Source of the DNA: Aliterella atlantica CENA595
Lineage (GTDB): Bacteria > Cyanobacteriota > Cyanobacteriia > Cyanobacteriales > Chroococcidiopsidaceae
Reading direction: 5' to 3'
DNA length: 54,525 bases
Assembly: GCF_000952155.1 (NCBI RefSeq)
Contig: NZ_JYON01000035.1
Coordinates: 1 to 54,525, forward strand
The stretch's first letter is position 1. Each line of letters opens with the position of its first letter. The translations under genes and the position numbers were made by a program. Below are positions 8,167 through 15,804 of this stretch, piece after piece. The notes under the pieces were generated by a model. That model was not told where the DNA came from and searched no databases. It saw only the letters and a program-made list of their open reading frames with translations.

Positions 8167-9681
8167 ATGCCTTTTCCCAGATCGAGCGGTATTTTGCTTC
8201 ACCCTACTTCCTTCCCTAGTCGCTTTGGAGTTGGTGACTTGGGCTTAGAAGCTTATAAATTTATTGATTTTTTAGCCAAAAGCAATCAACAATATTGGCA
8301 AGTATTACCTGTAGGACCAACAGGATATGGTAATTCTCCTTATATGTCCTACTCAGCAATGGCGGGAAATCCATTAATAATTAGCCCCGAACGCCTGCAA
8401 GAACAAGGATTGCTATCCGAAGGGGATTTTGGCAATTTAGCAGATTTTCCGGCTGATAGAGTTGATTTTGACAAAGTAATTCAGACAAAAATACCTCTAC
8501 TAGAAAAAGCTTGCGAACACTTTAAAAATCAAGCATCGCCAATCCAACAAAAAGAGTTTCAAGGTTTTTGCGAAACTAAGGCATATTGGCTAGATGACTA
8601 CGCTCTATTTATGGCGATTAAAGATGCCAAAGATGGCGCAGGCTGGCATACTTGGGAAGTAGAACTTGCCAAAAAGCAACCAGAAGCAATTGAGCATTGG
8701 CGCAGGCGGTTGAGCGATCGCATTTTCTACTACAAATACACGCAATTTGAATTTTTCCGGCAGTGGGCAGAATTAAAGCAATATGCCAATATGCGGGGCA
8801 TTCAAATTATCGGCGATATTCCGATTTATGTCGCCCACGATAGCGCTGATGTTTGGGGAAATCCCGAAAACTTTTGCTTAGATGAAGAAACAGGCGAAGC
8901 TGCTTTAATGGCAGGAGTACCACCAGATTACTTTAGCGCCACAGGTCAACTCTGGGGTAATCCTGTATATAACTGGGAAAATTTGCAAGCATCAAACTTT
9001 AAGTGGTGGGTGCAGCGCTTCCAGGCAATGTTGGACTACGTAGATATCATCCGGATCGACCATTTCCGAGGCTTTGAGGCATATTGGGCAGTGCCGCAGG
9101 GTGAAACTACGGCAATGGGCGGAGAGTGGGTAGAAGCCCCTGGATCTGCGCTGTTCCGAGTGCTAAATGAAAAATTAGGTCAGCTACCCGTTTTAGCCGA
9201 AGACTTAGGCGTAATTACTCCAGAAGTTGAAGCCCTGCGGGACGAATTTGAGTTTCCAGGCATGAAAATCTTACAATTTGCTTTTGGTGGCGATGCTGGC
9301 AATCCTTATTTGCCATTTAACTTTACCCGCAATTGCGTTGTTTATACTGGCACTCACGACAACGACACAACTGTAGGTTGGTTCAACGAACTATCCGAAC
9401 AAGAAAAGGAAACAGTCAGCAGTTATTTAGGTTGTATTAGTCCTGACGGCATCCATTGGGATTTAGTTCGATTAGCTTTAAGTTCCATTGGCAATCAAGC
9501 AATAATACCCGTCCAAGACTTACTAGGCTTAGGTACAGAAGCCCGCATGAACGTACCAAGTAAAGGCGATGGCAATTGGGAATGGCGGTATAAATACAAC
9601 GATCTTACAGATGAATTAAGCGATCGCCTCAAAACCCTAACTCAACTATACGGGCGATCTCCCGTTTACAGTGACCAGTGA
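8167..9681 (+). CDS. malQ: 4-alpha-glucanotransferase (amylomaltase)
   Basis: GH77 enzyme of 504 residues that transfers alpha-1,4-glucan segments in glycogen and malto-oligosaccharide metabolism. Typical landmarks are the N-terminal SSGILLHPTSFPS, the nucleophile region IRIDHFRGF, the acid/base region VLAEDLGVITPEV, and GTHDNDTTVGWF with the third catalytic Asp. The length is normal. The final residues SDQ and the TGA stop fall within a CAGTGAC tandem repeat that starts at 9670, meaning that repeat expansion has reached the coding end. Confidence 0.96.
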   Translation: MPFPRSSGILLHPTSFPSRFGVGDLGLEAYKFIDFLAKSNQQYWQVLPVGPTGYGNSPYMSYSAMAGNPLIISPERLQEQGLLSEGDFGNLADFPADRVDFDKVIQTKIPLLEKACEHFKNQASPIQQKEFQGFCETKAYWLDDYALFMAIKDAKDGAGWHTWEVELAKKQPEAIEHWRRRLSDRIFYYKYTQFEFFRQWAELKQYANMRGIQIIGDIPIYVAHDSADVWGNPENFCLDEETGEAALMAGVPPDYFSATGQLWGNPVYNWENLQASNFKWWVQRFQAMLDYVDIIRIDHFRGFEAYWAVPQGETTAMGGEWVEAPGSALFRVLNEKLGQLPVLAEDLGVITPEVEALRDEFEFPGMKILQFAFGGDAGNPYLPFNFTRNCVVYTGTHDNDTTVGWFNELSEQEKETVSSYLGCISPDGIHWDLVRLALSSIGNQAIIPVQDLLGLGTEARMNVPSKGDGNWEWRYKYNDLTDELSDRLKTLTQLYGRSPVYSDQ

Positions 9682-9722
9682 CCAGTGACCAGTGACCAGT
9701 GACCAGTGACCAATGACCAGTT
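9670..9722 (+). repeat. CAGTGAC heptamer tandem repeat, seven copies
   Basis: Seven head-to-tail heptamers, one with a single change (CAATGAC), plus a partial copy. The array supplies the malQ stop codon. The reverse-orientation relative GTCACTG is found at 10101-10120, so the small gene between them is bracketed by inverted copies. Confidence 0.95.
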
Positions 9723-9745
9723 ATTGGTACTAGATGTAGTAAGCA

Positions 9746-10102
9746 ATGAATAGTAAAGTTTATGATAAGGCATATCTATTTGCTATTAGAATTGTGAATG
9801 CTTATAGGTATTTATGTAACGATAAAAAGGAGTTTGTGCTTTCCAAACAATTGTTAAGAAGCGGAACTTCAATAGGAGCAAATATTGCTGAAGCGAACGG
9901 AGCCATCTCTTCAGCAGACTTTCAAGCCAAAATGTCAATAGCTTATAAGGAATGCTTGGAGACAAAATACTGGCTATCTTTACTAAAGGATACAGGTTAC
10001 TTTGAAGCAAAAGCCTTTGACAGCATTCATCAAAATGCAGAAGAACTCAGCAAGATGTTGTGGCAAATTCTCAAAACCAGCAGACAAAATAGCAGTCAAT
10101 AA
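9746..10102 (+). CDS. Four-helix-bundle (S23) protein
   Basis: 118 residues of the S23/four-helix-bundle family, first known as an ORF in the 23S rRNA intervening sequences of some bacteria. Recognisable pieces are the start KVYDKAYLFAIRIVNAY, the LLRSGTSIGANIAEA signature (residues 36-50), and SKMLWQILKTS near the end. Here it is not in an rRNA gene but sits between malQ and a rodZ-like gene, flanked by inverted short repeats with ACCAGT cores. The biochemical function of chromosomal copies is unknown. Confidence 0.88.
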   Translation: MNSKVYDKAYLFAIRIVNAYRYLCNDKKEFVLSKQLLRSGTSIGANIAEANGAISSADFQAKMSIAYKECLETKYWLSLLKDTGYFEAKAFDSIHQNAEELSKMLWQILKTSRQNSSQ

Positions 10103-10120
10103 CTGGTAACTGGTCACTGA
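10101..10120 (-). repeat. Short ACTGGT/GTCACTG repeat, inverted relative to 9670
   Basis: The AACTGGTAACTGGTCACTGA segment directly follows the stop codon of the four-helix-bundle gene and is related to the CAGTGAC heptamer in reverse orientation. Confidence 0.7.
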
Positions 10121-10930
10121 TTAAAGCCTCGGTGCGGCGAAAGTTAATTCTTGAACTTCACCGAGGTTGCCCATTTGTTTTGATTTTTCTTGATTGATTG
10201 TCACCAGTACGCCGCCAGCGTTACCTGCTAATACAGTCACTTCCTCTTTTGCTACCCAAGTGCGCTGCGTACCTTGAGGCAAAAGTCCTTGAAATTGCAT
10301 TTTGCCATCTGCGACAACCCTAATCCAAGATTGGGATTTTAGCGTGATGCCAATTTTAATTTGACGCTCTTTTTCGGGTGCAGATTTAGGAGTAGCACTT
10401 ACTGTTTCTGCTTTTTTTTGGGCTTTGGGTGCTGCTGGTTCTATTTTTGCTGATAATGGTTCTTCTAAAAGCCGATCGCTAATTGGTAAATTTGCCCGAT
10501 CGCTTAATGTCTGCGATAAAGCATTAACTGAACCTGCAATTACTACTATGTAAAGCACGTAAAGATGAATCGGGCGTAGTTGCGCTGCGGGTAAAACAAA
10601 CCTCCAGCCTGGTTTATTGCTTTTACTTGTGCGATCGCTACTACCTCCAGGAAAACTATTTGCTACTTCATTGCCATCTAAACCTAAAGCGTCAGCATAC
10701 TGTTTGAGCAAGCGTTGAATGTAAACTGGTTCTGGCAGTTCGTCTAAGTTGCCTTTTTCAATTGCTTGTAACAATGGTTGGCGAATGAGCGTTTTTGCTG
10801 CGGCTTTTTCTAATGATAAAGCTTGTTCTACCCGCCTTTGACGCAGGCGATCGCCTATTTCTAATAGCTTTTCTGTTTGCTGTTCTCTAATTGGACGAGT
10901 TGACGCACTCTTTTTCCTACACCACTTCAT
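10121..10930 (-). CDS. RodZ-like helix-turn-helix membrane protein
   Basis: The layout is that of RodZ: a cytoplasmic HTH (about residues 25-90, including GDRLRQRRVEQALSLEKAAAKT and a PEPVYIQRLLKQYADALGLD end), one TM helix (LYVLYIVVIAGSVNA, ~125-145), a polar linker, then a C-terminal DUF4115-type beta domain with QSWIRVVADGKMQFQGLL. RodZ links MreB to the cell-wall machinery in rods; the role here is unproven. I choose the ATG at 10930 (269 residues), which overlaps the upstream rluB stop as ATGA and has AGGAG ~11 nt ahead; a GTG at 10942 would add four residues. Confidence 0.83.
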   Translation of the reverse strand: MKWCRKKSASTRPIREQQTEKLLEIGDRLRQRRVEQALSLEKAAAKTLIRQPLLQAIEKGNLDELPEPVYIQRLLKQYADALGLDGNEVANSFPGGSSDRTSKSNKPGWRFVLPAAQLRPIHLYVLYIVVIAGSVNALSQTLSDRANLPISDRLLEEPLSAKIEPAAPKAQKKAETVSATPKSAPEKERQIKIGITLKSQSWIRVVADGKMQFQGLLPQGTQRTWVAKEEVTVLAGNAGGVLVTINQEKSKQMGNLGEVQELTFAAPRL

Positions 10931-11721
10931 TTTGGACTGCACTCCTGAACCGCACCAGGCTCCTCAACCGATGCTATACTCGCTTGGCTTTGCAAAAAGC
11001 AAATTTCAAAATCTTTAAGGTAACGATAGCAACCTTTGAGCAATCCCGCCTCTGCTAAGGGTTGCAATTGAATTGCGCCTATAGCTGTGCGGTGCAGGTT
11101 GACAACTGGATACCCTAATTGTTCTGTAACTCGTCTAATTTGTCGATTTCTACCCTCTTTTAAAATTACTTCTAAACAAGTCTGCGAATCTAGACGCTTA
11201 ACTACTTTTACTTGTGCTTTGCGGGTACGTTTACCGTCTAAGATAATGCCATCACGCCATTGTTTTAGCACTGATGGAGGCGGATTGCCTTGCACCCAAA
11301 CTTGATAAGTTTTAGGTATGCTGTGGCGGGGATGAGTAAGTTTATGTGTTAGTTCGCCATCGTTGGTAAGAATTAATGCCCCTGTAGAATCTACATCTAA
11401 GCGTCCTACTGGATGAATGCCTTGACCAATTTGTAAGTTTTTGGGTAATAAGTCGATAACTGTTTTTCTGCCTTGGGGATCGTTGCAAGTAGCAACTATA
11501 CCTTTGGGTTTGTTTAAAAGTATATAAACTAATTGGGGACGAGCTACAGGTCGAATCAGTTTACCATCTACAGCGATCGCATCTTTTTCTACATCTGCTT
11601 TTTCCCCAAGTCCTACTACTACGCCATTACGCTGCACTCGCCCAGCCAGAATTAGTTCTTCTGCATGACGGCGCGAAGCTACCCCCCACTGGGATAGTAT
11701 TTTTTGTATCCTTTCCTCCAT
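10927..11721 (-). CDS. rRNA pseudouridine synthase, RsuA/RluB family
   Basis: 264-residue RsuA/RluB/E/F-type enzyme that isomerises specific rRNA uridines. An S4 RNA-binding domain (residues 1-55, RIQKILSQWGVASRRHAEELI) is followed by the catalytic domain with the GRLDVDSTG motif, whose Asp is the nucleophile, then PKTYQV and the EGRNRQIRR loop. The closest functional label is probably RluB, but the target site cannot be read from sequence alone. It overlaps the rodZ-like gene by 4 nt (ATGA), indicating a two-gene operon with coupled translation. Confidence 0.92.
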   Translation of the reverse strand: MEERIQKILSQWGVASRRHAEELILAGRVQRNGVVVGLGEKADVEKDAIAVDGKLIRPVARPQLVYILLNKPKGIVATCNDPQGRKTVIDLLPKNLQIGQGIHPVGRLDVDSTGALILTNDGELTHKLTHPRHSIPKTYQVWVQGNPPPSVLKQWRDGIILDGKRTRKAQVKVVKRLDSQTCLEVILKEGRNRQIRRVTEQLGYPVVNLHRTAIGAIQLQPLAEAGLLKGCYRYLKDFEICFLQSQASIASVEEPGAVQECSPK

Positions 11722-11841
11722 ACGATTTACTTTTTACCAATGGCAGCTAGCCTCAGTGTGCTTTATTTCTAGCTATATATGTACAAATATTACGAGAAAG
11801 TATAAGAATAATTTAAATCCTACTGATTTATTTATCGATCT

Positions 11842-12534
11842 TTGAATACTGAAAATACTAATACCCAAAAAACCAGTCGTTTAATCGGCAAAGTGCTATC
11901 GCCTGCGGTCAGGTTATGGTTAAAATCGCAAGTTCAGCAGATATCTCAGTTAGAGGTACAAATAGCTGGCAGCGATCGCCAAATTTTGACAGGCAATATC
12001 CCGCGTGTATCTATTTTAGCTAGTAAAGCTGTATATCAAGGGCTGCACTTAACGCAAATTCAGCTAGAAGCAAAAGAAATTCACATCAATTTAGGTCAAG
12101 TTATTAAAGGTAAGCCGTTACGCCTGTTAGATAAAGTGCCTGTAAGTGGTGACTTATATTTGACGCAAGCCGATCTTAATGCATCTTTAGCCTCGCCCTT
12201 ATTAGCAGATGCTTTGACTGACTTATTTTTCCAGCTATTTAAAGGTAGTTTGGGTAAGCAAGTTAGCTGGCAAAAAGTAACGATTGACAGCAATTTACTG
12301 AGCTTAGAGGGATTAATGGGCGATCGCGCTATACCAATTGTATTTCAAGCTGGCTTGCAACTAGCTAGCGATCGTGAATTACAAATTTTGCAGCCAATGG
12401 TGAAGATGGAAACAGGGGAAACAATAAGTATAGATAGCTTTACTGTCGATCTAGGTGCAGAAGTTAATATCGCAAAGCTCAATCTAGATCCTGGTCAAAT
12501 TCTCTGTTCTGGGCGGCTAAATGTTCTACCTTAA
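11842..12534 (+). CDS. DUF2993 (LmeA-like) protein
   Basis: 230 residues of the DUF2993 family, widespread in cyanobacteria and actinobacteria. The actinobacterial member LmeA is a periplasmic phospholipid-binding lipoprotein; here there is no clear signal peptide or lipobox, so location is uncertain. Visible features are the LSPAVRLWLKSQV start, repeating amphipathic beta segments and GKPLRLLDKVPVSGDLYLTQADLNASL. The start is a TTG at 11842. Its TAA stop shares the TTAA bases with the stop of convergent cdsA. Confidence 0.78.
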   Translation: MNTENTNTQKTSRLIGKVLSPAVRLWLKSQVQQISQLEVQIAGSDRQILTGNIPRVSILASKAVYQGLHLTQIQLEAKEIHINLGQVIKGKPLRLLDKVPVSGDLYLTQADLNASLASPLLADALTDLFFQLFKGSLGKQVSWQKVTIDSNLLSLEGLMGDRAIPIVFQAGLQLASDRELQILQPMVKMETGETISIDSFTVDLGAEVNIAKLNLDPGQILCSGRLNVLP

Positions 12535-13394
12535 CTTGGTAACAACGGTAAAAACAGCGTGACAAAATAATAAACCAAAGGAGCCGTAAAAACATAGCTA
12601 TCAGCGCGGTCTAAAATCCCTCCATGACCAGGGATCAATTGTCCTGAGTCTTTAACACCAGCATCTCGTTTCATCATCGACTCAGTTAAGTCGCCTAGCA
12701 AGCTAGCAATACCAATAATTAACCCTAATGCTAAACCAGTCCAAGTCCATCCAGACCAGTCTAAATACCATGCGCCAGCCATAGCTACAGCAATGCTACC
12801 AGCTACGCCAAAAGCCGCTCCTTCCACAGTCTTTTTGGGGCTAATATGCGAAAGGCGAGTTTTACCGAAAAATTTACCAATCGTATAAGCGCCAATATCG
12901 GCTGCCCAAATGCAGAAGAAAGTTAGTAGAGTAACTTTTAAGCCTTGAGGCAAAGTATTTAAATCTAGCCAATTATCAGACCAATAGCCACCCAAAGGCA
13001 AATTACCAACAGCGTCAAGACTTCGCATCCTTACCCAATAACTTGGCAAATAACCGCCGTAAAATAAGCCCAAAATAGAAGTAGAAATATCGGCAATTGT
13101 CGCCAGCTTCGGCTGAAATAACAGGTAAAAACAGATGAAAGTACCTGCTACGGGCATAACAGCATCAGCTAAGGTAGAGGAAAAAGTAGCAATAATCAGT
13201 AAAGTTTGACTGACAACTAAAGTAGTTTTAGCAGCAGGGGCGATCCCTGTAGCCCTGACTAAATCAAAATATTCTAATTGACCTAAGTAAACGATCGCGC
13301 AAAACATTAAGGTGAAATACCACCCGCCCAATAAACTAGCTGTTAAAGCTAGGGCGATCGCAATAATTCCGCTAATAATCCGATTCCAAGGCAT
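12531..13394 (-). CDS. cdsA: Phosphatidate cytidylyltransferase
   Basis: Integral membrane enzyme making CDP-diacylglycerol from phosphatidate and CTP for synthesis of phosphatidylglycerol, the main phospholipid of thylakoids. 287 residues with about eight hydrophobic segments. The C-terminal CDP-DG synthase signature runs from MMKRDAGVKDSG through PGHGGILDRADS, with the expected metal-binding acidic residues. It converges with the DUF2993 gene, the two stop codons overlapping in TTAA. Confidence 0.95.
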   Translation of the reverse strand: MPWNRIISGIIAIALALTASLLGGWYFTLMFCAIVYLGQLEYFDLVRATGIAPAAKTTLVVSQTLLIIATFSSTLADAVMPVAGTFICFYLLFQPKLATIADISTSILGLFYGGYLPSYWVRMRSLDAVGNLPLGGYWSDNWLDLNTLPQGLKVTLLTFFCIWAADIGAYTIGKFFGKTRLSHISPKKTVEGAAFGVAGSIAVAMAGAWYLDWSGWTWTGLALGLIIGIASLLGDLTESMMKRDAGVKDSGQLIPGHGGILDRADSYVFTAPLVYYFVTLFLPLLPS

Positions 13395-13397
13395 AAG

Positions 13398-13424
13398 TAA
13401 AAGTCAAAAGTCAAGAGTCAAAAC
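13398..13424. repeat. AAAAGTC heptamer repeat
   Basis: About three to four imperfect AAAAGTC/AAGAGTC units just upstream of the cdsA start, in the cdsA leader region. A different heptamer family from CAGTGAC. Confidence 0.7.
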
Positions 13425-13522
13425 ACTTAGCTGCTACTCTAAGGTAGAGTAATTGCACTTATAGCTGAGTTTTTAGTAAAACTCGAAATTATCTACTTAG
13501 ACTTTTGCTGTTGTTATTCGCT

Positions 13523-14125
13523 TCAGTCTAACTTCTCGCCGCTAAGAATGAAAACAGGATTTACAGCGGCGAAGGTTTGTTGAGTTCCCCTTGTTTCTAA
13601 ACGGTTGACAGCAGATTGGACTACCTCTATATTTCGGGCTTGGAGTTGGGCAAAGCTTTGAGAAACAGTATAGAGGCTTTCTAAGTTGCTAGCTGTAGCC
13701 ACAACTCTCCCATGTAAAGGTAAATACTGCCAAACTGCTTTTAAGATATCTGCAATCGGACGACCGCCTTCAATACAAACTCGATCTGGAGGTTTAGTCA
13801 AACTTTGCAGACATTGGGGGGCGCTAGCTTCTACAACTTCAACATTTTTGACCTCAAAGCGATCGCAATTGCTCCGAATGAGGCTAGCCACATCTTCATC
13901 TCGTTCTACAGCAATAATATTGCCTTGAGGACACAATAAGCCAACTTCTACCGGAATTGTTCCCGTACCTGCGCCAATATCCCACAATACTGAATCTGCT
14001 TTGAGGCGTAGTTGGGCAATTAGTAACAGCCTTGTTTCTCTTTTGGTCAGGGGAATTCCTGGTAAGCGATCGAATAACTCATCGGGAATCCCAGATGTGA
14101 TATAGGGCCAAATTTGGCTAGGCAT
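13523..14125 (-). CDS. cbiT: Precorrin-6B C15 methyltransferase/decarboxylase subunit CbiT
   Basis: SAM-dependent methyltransferase of 200 residues in cobalamin (or pseudocobalamin) corrin-ring synthesis, methylating C15 with loss of CO2. The SAM-binding motif DIGAGTGTIPVEV lies at about residues 50-62, followed by an acidic strand end IAVERD. The N-terminal GIPDELFDRLPGIPLTKRE matches CbiT. It is a stand-alone CbiT, not fused to CbiE, and no other cobalamin gene is adjacent, which is common in cyanobacteria where these genes are scattered. Confidence 0.9.
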   Translation of the reverse strand: MPSQIWPYITSGIPDELFDRLPGIPLTKRETRLLLIAQLRLKADSVLWDIGAGTGTIPVEVGLLCPQGNIIAVERDEDVASLIRSNCDRFEVKNVEVVEASAPQCLQSLTKPPDRVCIEGGRPIADILKAVWQYLPLHGRVVATASNLESLYTVSQSFAQLQARNIEVVQSAVNRLETRGTQQTFAAVNPVFILSGEKLD

Positions 14126-14207
14126 AAAGTTTAAGAATATATAGTAGCAGCTTGTTGGCAGCTAAATCCTAAAGCTATAAATAAATCAAAGGCGTAGTAA
14201 AACAGCA

Positions 14208-15620
14208 ATGGCTAGTCAAATATTAGGTGATTTCTACCAAGTCGAGCAGCAATTAGCAAAAAAGGCTGGACGAAAAACTTTGCTCTGCCGAGATTTGCGA
14301 TCGCAAGATTTAGTGGTTGTCAAGTTGGTATCATTTAGTAGCGATTTTGAATGGGACGATCTCAAATTATTTGAACGCGAGGCTGAAACTTTAAAATCCC
14401 TATCTCATAGCGCTATTCCGCAGTATTTGGATTATTTCGAGGTAGAAAGCGATCGCAGCAAAAGTTTTGCCCTAGTTCAAACGTACATCCCAGCCAAATC
14501 CTTGCAAGCGTATTTGCACACTGGGCGGACTTTTAGCGAAGCTGAAGTGCAAGAGTTAGCCAAAGCACTTTTAGAAATACTCATTTATCTACACGATCGC
14601 CATCCAGCAGTAATTCACCGCGACATCAAGCCTAGTAATGTATTATTGAGTGATAGGTCGGGCAATAGTATCGGTCAAGTTTACCTAGTCGATTTTGGCT
14701 CAGTACAAACGCTAGCTGCCAAAGAAGATGGGACAATTACAGTAGTTGGAACCTACGGATATATGCCACCAGAACAATTTGGCGGGCGGACAGTTCCAGC
14801 ATCGGATATTTATAGCTTGGGCGCGACTTTGATTGGTTTACTTACAGGTACTCATCCCGCCGATTTGCCGCAAAAAGATGGTTGCATTCAGTTTGCAGCG
14901 CTAGTTAATGTTAGTCGTAATTTTGCTAGCTGGTTAGAGCGGACAATCCAACCAAGTCTAGATAAGCGTTTTACTTCTGCTCGAAAAGCACTGCAAGTCT
15001 TGGAGAATCCACCGCAGCTACAATTGCAAGTTGCAGGCAAACCTTTAGGTAGTAAAGTCGTACTCAAAAAAGATATAGATTCCCTAGAAATTATTATTCC
15101 TGCCAAGGGATTTAATTTAGGAATAGTAATGACGATAGGTTTTGCGATCGCCTGGAATTCATTTATCTTGTTCTGGACATTCGGTATGTTGTTAGTACCT
15201 CTTCCTGCAAACTTGCTATTTTTATTATTTGCCCTACCTTTTTGGCTTGTCGGTTTTAGCATGGTAAAAGAGATTCTGTGGAGCTTATTTGGACAAGTAC
15301 ACCTAAGTCTCAATCGCCAGCAAATTTCATTAATATACAATCTGTTAGGCTTCAAATACAGTCGTTTGCACCCAGCACGAACAGCAGATATTACCAAGCT
15401 AGAATACGTAAAAAAAGACTTCAAATATAACTCAGAGAGCGTTTTAGTAGCTATTAAACCTAGAATTATTATTTGGGTAGGCACATACAAGTATGAATTA
15501 GGAAATAGCTCTAATTCCGACCAATCTGGACTCGACAGTATTCTCACCAAACCAGAACTCGAATGGCTTGTCAATGAACTAAGTGATTGGTTAGGAATAC
15601 CGATTATCAAGGAATCTTAG
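14208..15620 (+). CDS. Membrane-anchored Ser/Thr protein kinase
   Basis: 470 residues. An N-terminal Hanks-type kinase domain (~10-270) contains VVKLV with the ATP-binding Lys, catalytic loop HRDIKPSNVLL (~137-147), DFGSV (~162) and GTYGYMPPEQFGG. Two closely spaced hydrophobic segments (~300-350) follow, then a ~110-residue C-terminal domain rich in beta strands. The kinase domain therefore should face the cytoplasm with the tail near the membrane. Catalytic residues appear intact. Substrates unknown; it is monocistronic, between cbiT (divergent) and the repeat protein (convergent). Confidence 0.92.
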   Translation: MASQILGDFYQVEQQLAKKAGRKTLLCRDLRSQDLVVVKLVSFSSDFEWDDLKLFEREAETLKSLSHSAIPQYLDYFEVESDRSKSFALVQTYIPAKSLQAYLHTGRTFSEAEVQELAKALLEILIYLHDRHPAVIHRDIKPSNVLLSDRSGNSIGQVYLVDFGSVQTLAAKEDGTITVVGTYGYMPPEQFGGRTVPASDIYSLGATLIGLLTGTHPADLPQKDGCIQFAALVNVSRNFASWLERTIQPSLDKRFTSARKALQVLENPPQLQLQVAGKPLGSKVVLKKDIDSLEIIIPAKGFNLGIVMTIGFAIAWNSFILFWTFGMLLVPLPANLLFLLFALPFWLVGFSMVKEILWSLFGQVHLSLNRQQISLIYNLLGFKYSRLHPARTADITKLEYVKKDFKYNSESVLVAIKPRIIIWVGTYKYELGNSSNSDQSGLDSILTKPELEWLVNELSDWLGIPIIKES

Positions 15621-15681
15621 CAAAAGTATAGGTCAAATTATATTCGACCTATACTGACACCAGTGCAATAACACATCGTTT

Positions 15682-15713
15682 TCATCTGCGTTTATCTGCG
15701 TGCATCTGCGTTC
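15682..15713. repeat. ATCTGCGTT tandem repeat
   Basis: Three ~10-11 nt units (CATCTGCGTT, TATCTGCGTG, CATCTGCGTT) between two convergent genes. Similar ATCTGCGT strings are common dispersed repeats in cyanobacterial intergenic DNA. Confidence 0.7.
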
Positions 15714-15749
15714 GCTCTATTAAATTCTATGTAAATAGTTCAATATCAA

Positions 15750-15775
15750 TAAAAAAGCCTCCTAACTAGGAGGCT
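15750..15775 (-). terminator. Rho-independent terminator of the large repeat-protein gene
   Basis: Perfect stem AGCCTCCT / AGGAGGCT with an AACT loop. Read on the minus strand it is followed by a T run, 30 nt after the stop codon of the 1043-residue gene. Confidence 0.85.
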
Positions 15776-15804
15776 ATATAATTAGCAAAGAAAACTTGAA
15801 ACAA

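Noticed and set aside
9670..9722. Possible CRISPR array
   Set aside because: The unit is 7 nt with no spacers and no cas genes; it is a short tandem repeat.
14888..15610. 240-codon minus-strand ORF
   Set aside because: Antisense to the Ser/Thr kinase gene, with no recognisable domain.
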